Positions 40,800-48,936 of a DNA stretch of 64,000 nucleotides are shown here, piece by piece. A program made the translations under genes and the position numbers. Numbering within the stretch: position 1 is the first letter of the stretch; every line of letters starts with the position of its first letter. Where the stretch lies: NCBI GenBank assembly GCA_019659125.1, contig JAIFVX010000002.1, positions 1 through 64,000 of the forward strand, read 5' to 3'. A model generated the notes under the pieces. That model did no database searches, had not been told where the DNA came from, and was given only the letters and a program-made list of their open reading frames with translations. This DNA comes from Candidatus Pacearchaeota archaeon (GTDB lineage Archaea; Nanobdellota; Nanobdellia; Pacearchaeales; GW2011-AR1).

Positions 40800-41633
40800 A
40801 TGATAATTAAGGAAGAATTTTTGAGCAGGCTACGAAAGATTTTTGACCTTAATCTTTATGAAGCCAAGGTTTGGACTGCTCTTCTTTCTCGAGGTGTTTC
40901 TACTGCAGGCGAATTAAGTAATATTTCTGACGTTCCTCGAAGCAGAACCTATGATATTTTGGAGTCTTTGGAGAAGAAAGGATTCATTGTCATGAAGATT
41001 GGCAAACCGATTAAGTTCGTCGCCCTTAAACCTGAAGAGGTTGTTGAGCGGGTAAAGAGGAACTTGATTGTTGGAGCCCAGGAAAAGGCAAAAAGACTTG
41101 AGCAACTACAAAGCGATGAGGTTCTTGGTGAGTTATCATCATTATTCAGTAATGGAGTGAAGTTTGTCGAGCCATCTGACCTTTCAGGAAGCCTGCGAGG
41201 AAGGCAGAACATGTACAATCACCTTGACATGATGATCCGAGGTGCAGAGAAGAATGTAACTATCGTAACAACAGCTGAAGGGTTAAACAGGAAATTAGAA
41301 GTTCTTCTTCCCGCTTTTGAAAAAGCCAAGAAGCGAGGCGTGTCAATCAGGGTTGCAGCACCTATTGGAGAGCATAATTTCAAAGTTGCCAAGGAAATCT
41401 CCAAGTTTGCAGATGTGCGGGATGTCTCTGGCGCTGGATTAAATGGGCGCTTTGCCGTTGTAGACTCTGAACAGGTCATGTTCATGCTTCTTGACGATAA
41501 AACAGTACATCCAAACTATGATGTTGCCGTCTGGCTTTCCACTGAATTCTTTGCCAAGGCCTTAGAGCAGATGTTTGAGACCGCATGGAAGGAATTCGTC
41601 CCTCTAGCCAAGGTCAAGTCAAAGTCCAGATAA
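40800..41633 (+). CDS. TrmB-family transcription regulator
   Basis: The 277-residue protein has an N-terminal winged helix (LNLYEAKVWTALLSRGVSTAGELSNISDVPRSRTYDILESLEKKGF near 16-61), the TrmB-type DNA-binding domain, a coiled helix (near 75-105), and a C-terminal effector domain with phospholipase-D-like fold features (MIRGAEKNVTIVTTAEGL and VRDVSGAGLNGRFAVVDS). TrmB proteins are sugar-sensing regulators of transport and sugar genes in archaea. The gene is its own unit with a TTTAAATA box at about 40758; the targets are unknown. Confidence 0.9.
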   Translation: MIIKEEFLSRLRKIFDLNLYEAKVWTALLSRGVSTAGELSNISDVPRSRTYDILESLEKKGFIVMKIGKPIKFVALKPEEVVERVKRNLIVGAQEKAKRLEQLQSDEVLGELSSLFSNGVKFVEPSDLSGSLRGRQNMYNHLDMMIRGAEKNVTIVTTAEGLNRKLEVLLPAFEKAKKRGVSIRVAAPIGEHNFKVAKEISKFADVRDVSGAGLNGRFAVVDSEQVMFMLLDDKTVHPNYDVAVWLSTEFFAKALEQMFETAWKEFVPLAKVKSKSR

Positions 41634-41635
41634 AA

Positions 41636-42562
41636 TTATTTATTCTCTAAAAACCATTCATACGTTCTTTTAAGACCTTCATCAAAGGATGTTTTTGAAC
41701 GCCATCCAAGTGTTTGTGCTGCTTTTGCAATTGAAGCACAGCTATCTTCTATATCTCCTAACCGTGCTGGTTTATAGATTGGAGAAAGAGACTTTTCCTG
41801 CAGGGAGATTATTTTCTTAGCGACATCCTTTATCGATTGCTTTTGTCCAGAACCGATATTAAAGGACTGGCCGAAGGCATGTGTTCCACCTGTTTCTAAG
41901 GACGTGATAATAGCGTCTGCAACATCATCAACATAAACAAAATCTCGTGTTTGATGACCATTTCCAAAGATAGTGGGATTTTTCCCTTCCAAGACACTCC
42001 CGATAAATGCGGAAATAACTCCAGCATACTGACCACTAGGATCTTGGCCAGGACCGAACACATTGAAAAAACGCAGGCCAATAGTTTCTAGACCGCTCAT
42101 CGCATGGTATGATTGAGCAATTTTTTCACCTAGATATTTATGATATCCATAGTGTGCGCGTGGAACCGGTTCGCTAACCTCATCGAGAGGGGGAATAGCA
42201 TTACCATAGACTGCGGCTGAAGAAGCCAATACAACTCTTTCTATACCTGCATCGACACACGATTTGAACACTCTCTCTGTCTCATGTACATTGTTTTCAA
42301 ACGTTTCTTCTGGGTTCTCTTCGCAATAGGGAACACTGACTGTGGCCGCAAGGTGAACTACTCCATCAACATGGTTATTGAAAACGCCTCTATTTTCACT
42401 GATTGTTCCTGGAAATGTTTTGAAAGAACGTGAAGTCATTTTCCTGATTCTCTTGGGAGGCAGAGGATCGATAATAGTAACATCATGACCATGCTCTAGA
42501 AGGCGAACAGCGAGGCGACTCCCAATAAATCCAGAACCTCCAGTAATAAGATAATTCATCAT
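41636..42562 (-). CDS. NAD-dependent sugar-nucleotide epimerase/dehydratase
   Basis: The 308-residue SDR protein has the NAD motif LITGGSGFIGSRLAVRLLEHG near 5-25, the catalytic Tyr-Lys in ARHYGYHKYLGEKIA-like YGYHKYLGEK near 139-148, a Ser/Ala in VLASSAAVYGNA near 111-122, FFNVFGPGQDPSG near 170-182 and RDFVYVDDVADAI near 214-226. This is the GalE/extended SDR family, probably a UDP-glucose 4-epimerase-type enzyme feeding surface glycan synthesis. It converges on the TrmB gene and is divergent from TatD. Confidence 0.92.
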   Translation of the reverse strand: MMNYLITGGSGFIGSRLAVRLLEHGHDVTIIDPLPPKRIRKMTSRSFKTFPGTISENRGVFNNHVDGVVHLAATVSVPYCEENPEETFENNVHETERVFKSCVDAGIERVVLASSAAVYGNAIPPLDEVSEPVPRAHYGYHKYLGEKIAQSYHAMSGLETIGLRFFNVFGPGQDPSGQYAGVISAFIGSVLEGKNPTIFGNGHQTRDFVYVDDVADAIITSLETGGTHAFGQSFNIGSGQKQSIKDVAKKIISLQEKSLSPIYKPARLGDIEDSCASIAKAAQTLGWRSKTSFDEGLKRTYEWFLENK

Positions 42563-42602
42563 CTTACATCACAAATCAGTTTATAAATATCCTTATCTTT
42601 GA

Positions 42603-43337
42603 ATGAATATGTTTATCGACGTCCACTGCCATCTTGATCTGTGTAAAAATGATGTTGTTTCTAAAGCTCATAAGTCTGGAGTAGGCATTATTGTGACTGC
42701 TGGCACCAATCATGAGACCAATGAGAAATCCCTTGTCTTTGCTAAACAATCAGGAGTAAAGGCGGCGCTTGGCATCTATCCGATTGATGCGCTTTCTCTC
42801 AGCGAACATGAAATTGATAAGGAAATAGACTTTATACGCAAAAATAAGAAACATATTGTTGCCATAGGGGAGGTCGGTATGGATTTCAAAGAAAGTCAAG
42901 ATAAAGAAAAGCAAAATAAGATTTTTTCCAAGTTTATTAGACTAGCACAAGAGCTTGATCTTCCGCTTATTGTACATTCACGAAAGGCCGAAGGCGAATG
43001 TATTGAACTTCTTGAGGAGTTAGGAGCAAGCAAAGTACTTATGCATTGCTTTTCAGGCAAGCAAAAATTGGTAAAGCAGATTGAAGAGAATGGGTGGTTT
43101 CTTTCTATCCCGGCAAGCGTTAAGCATAGCGAACAATTCCAGATTACTGTAAAGGAAGTTTCTCTTTCCCAGCTGTTATGTGAGACTGATTCTCCCTTTT
43201 TGCACCCTGATAAGATGAGAGATAATGAGCCTGCTAATGTTCTTGAAAGTTACAAGAAGATTGCCGAGATTAAAGGCATAACTCTCAAGGAAACTGAGAA
43301 AGCCATTGAAGAGAATTACAAACGTCTCTTTGGATAG
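42603..43337 (+). CDS. TatD-family metal-dependent hydrolase
   Basis: The 244-residue protein is a TatD-type hydrolase: IDVHCHLDL near 5-13 (metal HxH), GEVGMDF near 93-99 with the bridging Glu, PLIVHSRKAEGECIELL near 120-136, VLMHCFSGKQKL near 145-156, and LCETDSPFLHP near 194-204 with the metal Asp. Members act as 3' exonucleases or D-aminoacyl-tRNA deacylases; which is not decidable here. Two DNA-facing genes on the opposite strand follow. Confidence 0.92.
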   Translation: MNMFIDVHCHLDLCKNDVVSKAHKSGVGIIVTAGTNHETNEKSLVFAKQSGVKAALGIYPIDALSLSEHEIDKEIDFIRKNKKHIVAIGEVGMDFKESQDKEKQNKIFSKFIRLAQELDLPLIVHSRKAEGECIELLEELGASKVLMHCFSGKQKLVKQIEENGWFLSIPASVKHSEQFQITVKEVSLSQLLCETDSPFLHPDKMRDNEPANVLESYKKIAEIKGITLKETEKAIEENYKRLFG

Positions 43338-43547
43338 CTATTTCCGTTTCCTGCCTTTCCGCGAGAAATAACTTATGAATGGATCATCGACATTGTCAGT
43401 TGGGATACCTTCTTTAGTCGAAAGGGCGCTTCTTCGTAAAATGTCCTCAACCAACTCTCTAAGGCTTAGCATTTCACGTTTTGCCCTCTTTTCGAGCACT
43501 TTCTTTACATCGCTTTCCATCTCTATTGAAATAGAGGATTTCGTCAT
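43338..43547 (-). CDS. small ribbon-helix-helix-like protein
   Basis: The 69-residue protein has a strand-helix-helix order (SSISIEMESDVKKVLEKRAKREMLSLRELVEDILRRSA) typical of RHH/Arc-type DNA-binding proteins, and a basic tail (RKGRKRK). Its ATG overlaps the stop of the membrane gene upstream by four bases, so it is the second gene of that pair. A regulatory role is likely; a toxin partner is not evident. Confidence 0.65.
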   Translation of the reverse strand: MTKSSISIEMESDVKKVLEKRAKREMLSLRELVEDILRRSALSTKEGIPTDNVDDPFISYFSRKGRKRK

Positions 43548-43825
43548 TTCTTCCTCTTGTCAATATACATCTTCTGCACTGAGAATGATTTGTAGACTCC
43601 CTCAAGAATATCCGTGCCTGCATAGCCGGAGAGCAATGAGAGACGAGAATCAAAGTTGAAGATAATTCCCACAAACACTCCGATAATAAGCGCAATAAGA
43701 ACAGTAATCCAATAATATCCCCACAATATCCTTCTTCGCAATGAAAGAGCTTTGAGAAGTCCAACAACGCCTCGTGTCAGGCCGCCAATCCCGCCAAGAA
43801 GTCCTGCAAGGACGAGTTCATTCAT
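43544..43825 (-). CDS. small two-helix membrane protein
   Basis: The 93-residue protein has Gly-rich hydrophobic segments (LAGLLGGIGGLTRGVVGLL near 6-24 and WITVLIALIIGVFVGIIF near 39-56) and a charged C-terminus (KKMYIDKRKK). A TTTAAAC/TTTAAAT run near 43850 lies before the start. It is coupled to the RHH-like gene by a four-base overlap. The family is not recognised. Confidence 0.65.
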   Translation of the reverse strand: MNELVLAGLLGGIGGLTRGVVGLLKALSLRRRILWGYYWITVLIALIIGVFVGIIFNFDSRLSLLSGYAGTDILEGVYKSFSVQKMYIDKRKK

Positions 43826-43999
43826 TTTACCTTCCAGCTTAAAATTGTATTTAAACCTTTCCGATTTTTACTTTTAAATTTTATAAGCTCCACACACGAA
43901 CACCTCGACCTTTTGCTTCTCCAAAAAGACGAATTGTCGACGGAAAAATGCTTATAAACCTGCGCAAAAATATAAATAATGAAACAGCTTTAATGGTAT

Positions 44000-44176
44000 A
44001 TGCAAAACCAAAAACACAACCGGGGGCATGGTGGCGGACGCGGCCAGAACCTCAGTGAAGAGGATAGGCGGCGTGGCGGACAGCACTCTGCCCAATCCCA
44101 GGAACGGGACGAACAGGGGCACTTTGCCGGGAAAGGTAACCGAGCCCTTGAAGAAAATGAAGACAAAGATATGTGA
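44000..44176 (+). CDS. small Gly/Arg-rich, KGG-like protein
   Basis: This 58-residue frame is too short for most gene finders. It reads MQNQKHNRGHGGGRGQNLSE and later HFAGKGNRALEENEDKD, with RRRGGQHSAQSQERDEQG between. The repeated GGQ.SA..RDEQG.F.G.G pattern is like the KGG/Con-10 stress proteins that are highly hydrophilic and disordered. A TATA box AAATATAAAT sits about 28 bases before the ATG, and a hairpin follows the stop. It is a candidate stress or desiccation protein. Confidence 0.7.
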   Translation: MQNQKHNRGHGGGRGQNLSEEDRRRGGQHSAQSQERDEQGHFAGKGNRALEENEDKDM

Positions 44177-44204
44177 TAATTTCTACCCTTTGGCTTCGCG
44201 TCCC

Positions 44205-44250
44205 TGAAGCCCCCAGCTTACCTTATTGATTTCCTTTTAGCTGGGGCTTT
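44205..44250 (+). terminator. hairpin with T-rich tail after the KGG-like gene
   Basis: GAAGCCCCCAGCT pairs with AGCTGGGGCTTT downstream with one bulged base, around a 20-base loop, followed by a T-rich run. It lies 28 bases after the stop of the KGG-like gene and overlaps the 3' end of the convergent gene (44237), so it may terminate both. Confidence 0.55.
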
Positions 44251-44794
44251 CTATTTTATTTCCGTTAATAACATTGTCAAGGGTCACGTCTCCTAAAGCG
44301 TTCTTAGGATGATCATTGTAGATTTTCCATGCTTGTGAACTTATAGGAGCGGTGCGCTGAGGTACATACGGATCATTGGGATGCAAGTAAGTATTTTCAG
44401 GCTCACGCATTTCTGGCACTGCTAACTCTTTTCTTACAGACATTACTAACCGTTCTCCACTCTTCTCCTTTCTAAATGCCATCTCCTGAGTATTCCTCTC
44501 AACATTTTCATAGAGAAGCTTCACGCTGCGGAATGAACATCTCCAGGAAAGACGATGAAAATCCGATGCCGCAAAGTTTTCCGCCGCAGAATCATAATGC
44601 ACAGCGGCAGCATACCATAACTTGCACGCTTCAAAGCGCTTTGCTGCCTGAAGATGACGCTTACCACGGTGCCTATGATTAGATCCCTGGTCTGCCTCCA
44701 TTGCTCGTGCCTGCGCCTCTTCTGCCTTGTGTGGCCAGGACGCTACCTCAACACTGAGAAAATAATCATACATTTCCTTTTCAAAGCCATACAT
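44237..44794 (-). CDS. helical hypothetical protein
   Basis: The 185-residue protein is largely helical in its first 125 residues (AEEAQARAMEADQG, LQAAKRFEACKLWYAAAVHYDSAAENFAASDFHRLSWR), like TPR or MIT-type repeats, with a less ordered C-terminus (DPYVPQRTAPISS). No catalytic motif is seen. Its 3' end overlaps the hairpin at 44205-44250. It is divergent from the deacetylase gene. Confidence 0.65.
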   Translation of the reverse strand: MYGFEKEMYDYFLSVEVASWPHKAEEAQARAMEADQGSNHRHRGKRHLQAAKRFEACKLWYAAAVHYDSAAENFAASDFHRLSWRCSFRSVKLLYENVERNTQEMAFRKEKSGERLVMSVRKELAVPEMREPENTYLHPNDPYVPQRTAPISSQAWKIYNDHPKNALGDVTLDNVINGNKIESPS

Positions 44795-44915
44795 ATACTT
44801 AGGTTAATAACGAGTTTTAAAAACATTGTGATGAAAAAAGAGAAAACTATAAATACTTGAACCGCTTTAAGATATCAAGCCGTTCACCAGTTCGTTCTAA
44901 GGCTTCACTCAACCT

Positions 44916-46976
44916 ATGTCCACTGATTCATCTACCAAAATAATTTTTCTAGGATTGGTTCTTACTGTGTTTCTCATTTCTTCTGCTCTTGCACTTCCAC
45001 TTTCAAAGGGAAATGTCTTTATCAACTTGAATGGAAAAAATGGGGAGGTGCGAGTTGACGACAACGTCTCTTCCGGAAATTTCCCTGCAATGACATGGAA
45101 CTTCTGGGTCAAGCAAAACAAATACGCTGATGGGGCAGGCCTTATTGGTCGATATGCCCCTGTTCCTCAAGGTAGATCATTTCTTATAAGAACCAGTGAC
45201 ACCACGGGCCTGACTGTTGTTCTATCGCAGGATGGAACAAACCAGATTTCGTATAATTCAAACATTGCGAGGAATTGTGGTATACAGAACAATAACGAAT
45301 GGACTATGATCACCGTTGCTTACAACGGGTCAGAAGTCTACTACTATAGAAATGGAGTCTATTGTGATGCCGATCAGACCCCTATCCATCCTATCTTTGA
45401 ATCTCCTGTACAACCCTTCCGATTTGGAGGGGCGAATAATGTTTATTTCAACGGAAGTATTGATGATATTAACTACTATTCTAGTTTATTGACGCGATAC
45501 CAGGCACAAAGACTGTACAAGGAGAGTGAGCATGGAGCAAACCTTGGACAATCAATCACTGTACTCTTATATCATCAAGTCCTTGACAATGCGAATGATG
45601 CAGGCATCGTAACGCCTGCCAACTTCAAAGCACAGATGGATTACCTGAAGCAGCAGGGATTCACGAGTATAACGCTTGATAACTATGAATCATGGAGGAA
45701 AGGGCAGTTTACGATGCCTGACAAGGCAGTCCTCATATTCTTTGATGATGGCAGGCAGAGTGTTCTTGATACTGCCTACCCCATCATGAAACCTCTGGGG
45801 TTGAAAGGAAATCTTGCTATTGTTAGCGATTATGCTGATGGCACACGAGGATCCGCCGCCACCTACATGAGCTGGAACGAGATTAAGACATTGACGAACG
45901 ATGGCTGGGGGGTCGCAGCACACTCTACAAATCATACCAATCTTCTCACTCTTACTGAACAAGGAGTTCGACAGCAGATGACTATTTCTAAGCAGAAAGT
46001 CAAAGACAATCTTGGCATAACTGCAACATCATTTGTCTTCCCATTCCATGCTACCAATCAGACATTGACTAATTGGTGTGGAGAGTACTTCAATTTATGT
46101 TGGACTGAAGGAGTACGGGACACAAGACCTGAGTATATCTACAAGAGCACGAATGGAAAACTCTATCAAGGATTGAAGAGGATAAGCATTGTCAATTCTA
46201 CAACCATGGACACATTCAAAGATATTTTAGGACGAGAGACTAATATCGAGTCGACCTGGCTCATGGATGAAGGCCAAGGAAAAGTCACTAAGGATTCCCA
46301 GGATAATCGAGATGGCTGGCTTACTGATGGTGCCTCATGGAACACTGCGGTAACTCCTCCTATTAATATCACTAATAGCACATATCCTCGGTTGAATTGG
46401 TGCAACTATACAGACATTAATCATGATACACAGGTAACCATTGCTGACTTTATCCTTATCAACAACAGCTTTGGACGCACAGGCTGTGTAAATCCTGGAT
46501 GGTGTGGCAATGCGGACATCAACCGAGATGGAACAGTCAGTATTGCCGACTTCATTGACCTGAGCAGTGCTCTTGCCACAACAGGATGTGTTCCTGCGGT
46601 AACTCCTCCTTCACCTCCTGCAAGTGGGGGTACCGGAGGAAATAATCGTTCTCCTCCTCCGGCAAGCACTCCCACTATAAGTAATGATGACTGGAAGAAC
46701 TGGGAAGTTAATGGTGAGAGGATGCATGGCAGGCCTTTCCTATCTGACGCTCAAAAAGAACAAGGAATAACAGAAGAAGATGTTAAGAAGGGTACTGTGA
46801 ATAAGCCGGATAAGAAGGGTGATACTCCTAAAAAAGATGATGCCCTGAAACTGAATCCTGTCAGTGATGGTAATAAGTTCCGAGATGTATTGCGACTTGA
46901 CAATCAACTTAGGGATGTTCAAAAACGGGATAAGAAACCTGAGAAACTTCTTAAGGTCAAAGACCACAAAGACTAA
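44916..46976 (+). CDS. secreted LamG-polysaccharide deacetylase-dockerin protein
   Basis: The 686-residue protein has a signal peptide (near 8-28), a LamG/concanavalin-like domain (near 30-205, MTWNFWVKQ and DDINYYSSLLTRYQA), a NodB-type deacetylase domain (near 215-430, metal motif IFFDDGRQS and HSTNH in AAHSTNHTN), and two dockerin-like calcium repeats DINHDTQVTIADFILINN and DINRDGTVSIADFIDL near 500-555, then a Pro/Gly linker and a charged tail. It should bind a glycan and remove acetyl groups outside the cell. A close relative without dockerin is at 52908. Confidence 0.88.
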   Translation: MSTDSSTKIIFLGLVLTVFLISSALALPLSKGNVFINLNGKNGEVRVDDNVSSGNFPAMTWNFWVKQNKYADGAGLIGRYAPVPQGRSFLIRTSDTTGLTVVLSQDGTNQISYNSNIARNCGIQNNNEWTMITVAYNGSEVYYYRNGVYCDADQTPIHPIFESPVQPFRFGGANNVYFNGSIDDINYYSSLLTRYQAQRLYKESEHGANLGQSITVLLYHQVLDNANDAGIVTPANFKAQMDYLKQQGFTSITLDNYESWRKGQFTMPDKAVLIFFDDGRQSVLDTAYPIMKPLGLKGNLAIVSDYADGTRGSAATYMSWNEIKTLTNDGWGVAAHSTNHTNLLTLTEQGVRQQMTISKQKVKDNLGITATSFVFPFHATNQTLTNWCGEYFNLCWTEGVRDTRPEYIYKSTNGKLYQGLKRISIVNSTTMDTFKDILGRETNIESTWLMDEGQGKVTKDSQDNRDGWLTDGASWNTAVTPPINITNSTYPRLNWCNYTDINHDTQVTIADFILINNSFGRTGCVNPGWCGNADINRDGTVSIADFIDLSSALATTGCVPAVTPPSPPASGGTGGNNRSPPPASTPTISNDDWKNWEVNGERMHGRPFLSDAQKEQGITEEDVKKGTVNKPDKKGDTPKKDDALKLNPVSDGNKFRDVLRLDNQLRDVQKRDKKPEKLLKVKDHKD

Positions 46977-47008
46977 AACTATTTATACTGATTTTTTCTT
47001 GATTGCGT

Positions 47009-47806
47009 ATGAAAAAAGATGTGTCTGCTAAGGCTCCCATCTATCTTATCATTATCATTGGCATCGCATTTGTCGTACTTATCTCTCTTGTTCTTCTTAA
47101 AGTAACTCTACCTGAAGGAAGCTCATTTCGACCTCTTTCACCTACCTGGTGGAATGGTTACGTGCGCGGCGCGATCGTGCGACCTGGTTCGGGGACATTC
47201 ACTCCTCCTATTCAAGATTGTGGAGGGCCTCTTGACACATCTTACCCTACTGGAAATAACTCTGGAGGGCCTACCTTCAGTATTACTGCTGCAGGATCAC
47301 TTGATGAGGCTCAGGCTAGCGCAGAACCTCCTGTCCTGGCCCATTTTACCATATCAAGAACTCGTGATCCTTCTGCGTCAGAAGAGGATGACAAGAAAAG
47401 ATATTACACTGCTTGCCTTCTTCTTGGAGGAACTGCAGGCACAGGAGGAAGTGGAGATTATGCATGGGCAGGATGGCATGGAGGTCCTGTTGACGGTCCT
47501 TATGCTCTCGATCCTAATGAACCAGGCCCTGTAGAAAACGATCGAGCACCTGATGGAGGATTCGGTGTCTATAAATCTCTCGCTGGTTATGAGGACAGGC
47601 CTATAGAGAATCAAGGCAAAGTTTACCTTGCCACCATTAATCCTGGGCAGCGTTCAGTACAGCTTGCTGTAAAAGTACTCGACGATGCTGAAAAAGAAGG
47701 AACTGAAAGCATAACTCTATCCCTTGAGGCTTCAAGCGCTCATCCTTCAAAGTATAAAATTGGAACGTCTAATTCGGCTAGTGTTAATATCAAGGATAAC
47801 GAATAA
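47009..47806 (+). CDS. membrane-anchored protein with Calx-beta-like domain
   Basis: ATG 47009 is preferred because TTTATACTG near 46981 is at TATA distance; TTG 47003 is an alternative. The 265-residue protein has one N-terminal membrane segment (near 10-32), a short linker, and a C-terminal Calx-beta-like region with KVLDDAEKEGTESITLSLEAS and SNSASVNIKDNE, the typical end of that calcium-binding fold. It may work with the upstream dockerin-bearing deacetylase as an envelope protein. The gene is transcribed separately. Confidence 0.75.
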   Translation: MKKDVSAKAPIYLIIIIGIAFVVLISLVLLKVTLPEGSSFRPLSPTWWNGYVRGAIVRPGSGTFTPPIQDCGGPLDTSYPTGNNSGGPTFSITAAGSLDEAQASAEPPVLAHFTISRTRDPSASEEDDKKRYYTACLLLGGTAGTGGSGDYAWAGWHGGPVDGPYALDPNEPGPVENDRAPDGGFGVYKSLAGYEDRPIENQGKVYLATINPGQRSVQLAVKVLDDAEKEGTESITLSLEASSAHPSKYKIGTSNSASVNIKDNE

Positions 47807-47812
47807 TTTTTA

Positions 47813-47943
47813 TGCGGGGGGTAGGAATCGAACCTACGAAGGCACTAAGCCACGAGATTTCTTCTGAAATCTCCTTAGCAACTCTCTCTTATGAGAAAGC
47901 GACATCTTAAGTCTCGCGCATTTGACCGCTTTGCTACCCCCGC
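47813..47943 (-). tRNA. tRNA-Leu (TAA) with intron
   Basis: A class II tRNA on the minus strand: acceptor GCGGGGG/CCCCCGC, D arm, anticodon stem CGAGA/TCTCG with loop CTTAAG and A38, anticodon TAA, long variable arm (TGGCTTAGTGCCTTC), T arm GTAGG-TTCGATT-CCTAC and discriminator A. The loop is split by a 47-base intron after position 37. It decodes UUA and UUG. The preceding gene on the same strand is a LAGLIDADG endonuclease ending six bases upstream. Confidence 0.95.
47859..47905 (-). other. tRNA-Leu intron, position 37/38
   Basis: The 47 bases between G37 and A38 do not belong to the mature tRNA and can be removed to give the 84-base class II molecule. The loop bases CTT near the 5' splice site can pair with AAG near the 3' splice site, consistent with a relaxed bulge-helix-bulge. 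An internal stem TTCTC/GAGAG is visible. Confidence 0.75.
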
Positions 47944-47949
47944 TTAGGG

Positions 47950-48693
47950 TTAAGAGACAAAAGTGCGGTTAAAAATGTTTGGATTTTCTAACATTTCTTT
48001 TCTCTGTTTTACCGTAGTTTTTGGGTGACAAAAACCAAACTTCTTGTAAATCAGCCATTTTGTATAATGCTTTGGATTCTTAAAACCTATTTCTTCAACA
48101 AACTTATCTACATCATCTATTCTATATAACAGAACAGTATGGACCTCATTAAGATCTCGTTTACCTTTATAGGGTTTCTTTATTCTGGGATGATATTCCA
48201 TGGAAATCAACAAATTAAAAACTTGGAAAATTAACTTACTAGATACAGATCCCAACTTTATAACTGGCCTGTTGTTAAATCTTTTCTTTGCTGATCTATT
48301 CTTATCAAAATAAATATTTCCATCAGTATCGAACAACCCTCTTAAAAATCTTTTCGAAAGAGACATCTTTTTTAATATTTGGATAGGGATTTCCACATTA
48401 ATTTTCGTTCCAGACTTGATACCTAAAGACTCAAAGAATTTGACTATTCTTTCATCAAAAATATGAAAACCATATATCCCTACTTTAGGATGCTCTTTAT
48501 AATTAACTTTTTTATTAAGAACTGGTATTGAGACTTTTTTATTAAATAGTGGTGCAACCCATCTATCGTGATATTCTCTTTCTTCTATTAAGTCCCCTCC
48601 AAGGTAATATTCTGCATAACGTTTAGTTCTACTAATACACCCATCTCCAATATGCATACCTAGAATTTCAGCTAAGTCTCCATCAATTTTCAC
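47950..48693 (-). CDS. LAGLIDADG homing endonuclease, intact
   Basis: The 247-residue protein has two LAGLIDADG motifs, ILGMHIGDGCIS near 9-20 and FLRGLFDTDGNIYF near 115-128, each with the catalytic Asp. It starts at a GTG, with a TTTTTAAG-type TATA box about 26 bases upstream. It is distantly similar to the frameshifted relative at 4589-5253 and, like it, ends just before a class II tRNA (six bases). It would cut a long, specific DNA site. It is not within the tRNA intron. Confidence 0.92.
   Translation of the reverse strand: MKIDGDLAEILGMHIGDGCISRTKRYAEYYLGGDLIEEREYHDRWVAPLFNKKVSIPVLNKKVNYKEHPKVGIYGFHIFDERIVKFFESLGIKSGTKINVEIPIQILKKMSLSKRFLRGLFDTDGNIYFDKNRSAKKRFNNRPVIKLGSVSSKLIFQVFNLLISMEYHPRIKKPYKGKRDLNEVHTVLLYRIDDVDKFVEEIGFKNPKHYTKWLIYKKFGFCHPKTTVKQRKEMLENPNIFNRTFVS
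47969..47975 (-). promoter_or_regulatory. TATA box of tRNA-Leu inside the endonuclease 3' end
   Basis: TTTTTAA lies 29 bases before the tRNA-Leu 5' end and is formed by codons encoding IFNR in the last ten residues of the endonuclease. This mirrors the arrangement at tRNA-Ser (5238-5245). Confidence 0.6.
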
Positions 48694-48743
48694 TTATACG
48701 GGCTGTTTTTAAGATATAAATAAGGTTGTAATCACTTAGAAAT

Positions 48744-48905
48744 TTACACTTCCTGGTCTATCTTTTCTAGAATATCCTTAATATCTTTTGATATATATTG
48801 AATGATCTCCTCATCGCTTGCCTTCCAATTCTCTTTCTTGTACTTCAATGCATGATGTGCTCCGGAGATGATTGCCATCTTCATCTTTTTTGCCTCATTT
48901 TCCAT
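48744..48905 (-). CDS. 53-residue helical protein
   Basis: The frame encodes MENEAKKMKMAIISGAHHAL and ends KDIKDILEKIDQEV, with balanced charged residues and helical character. A GGAAG sequence precedes the ATG by four bases. It is too short for most gene finders. It lies 31 bases downstream of the small membrane gene on the same strand and may be co-transcribed. The family is not recognised. Confidence 0.6.
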   Translation of the reverse strand: MENEAKKMKMAIISGAHHALKYKKENWKASDEEIIQYISKDIKDILEKIDQEV

Positions 48906-48936
48906 ATCTTCCTTGAAGAATCAGAGTTTAAAAGGA

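Noticed and set aside
43338-43825. toxin-antitoxin pair
   Set aside because: The RHH-like protein fits an antitoxin, but the partner is a two-helix membrane protein without known toxin features.
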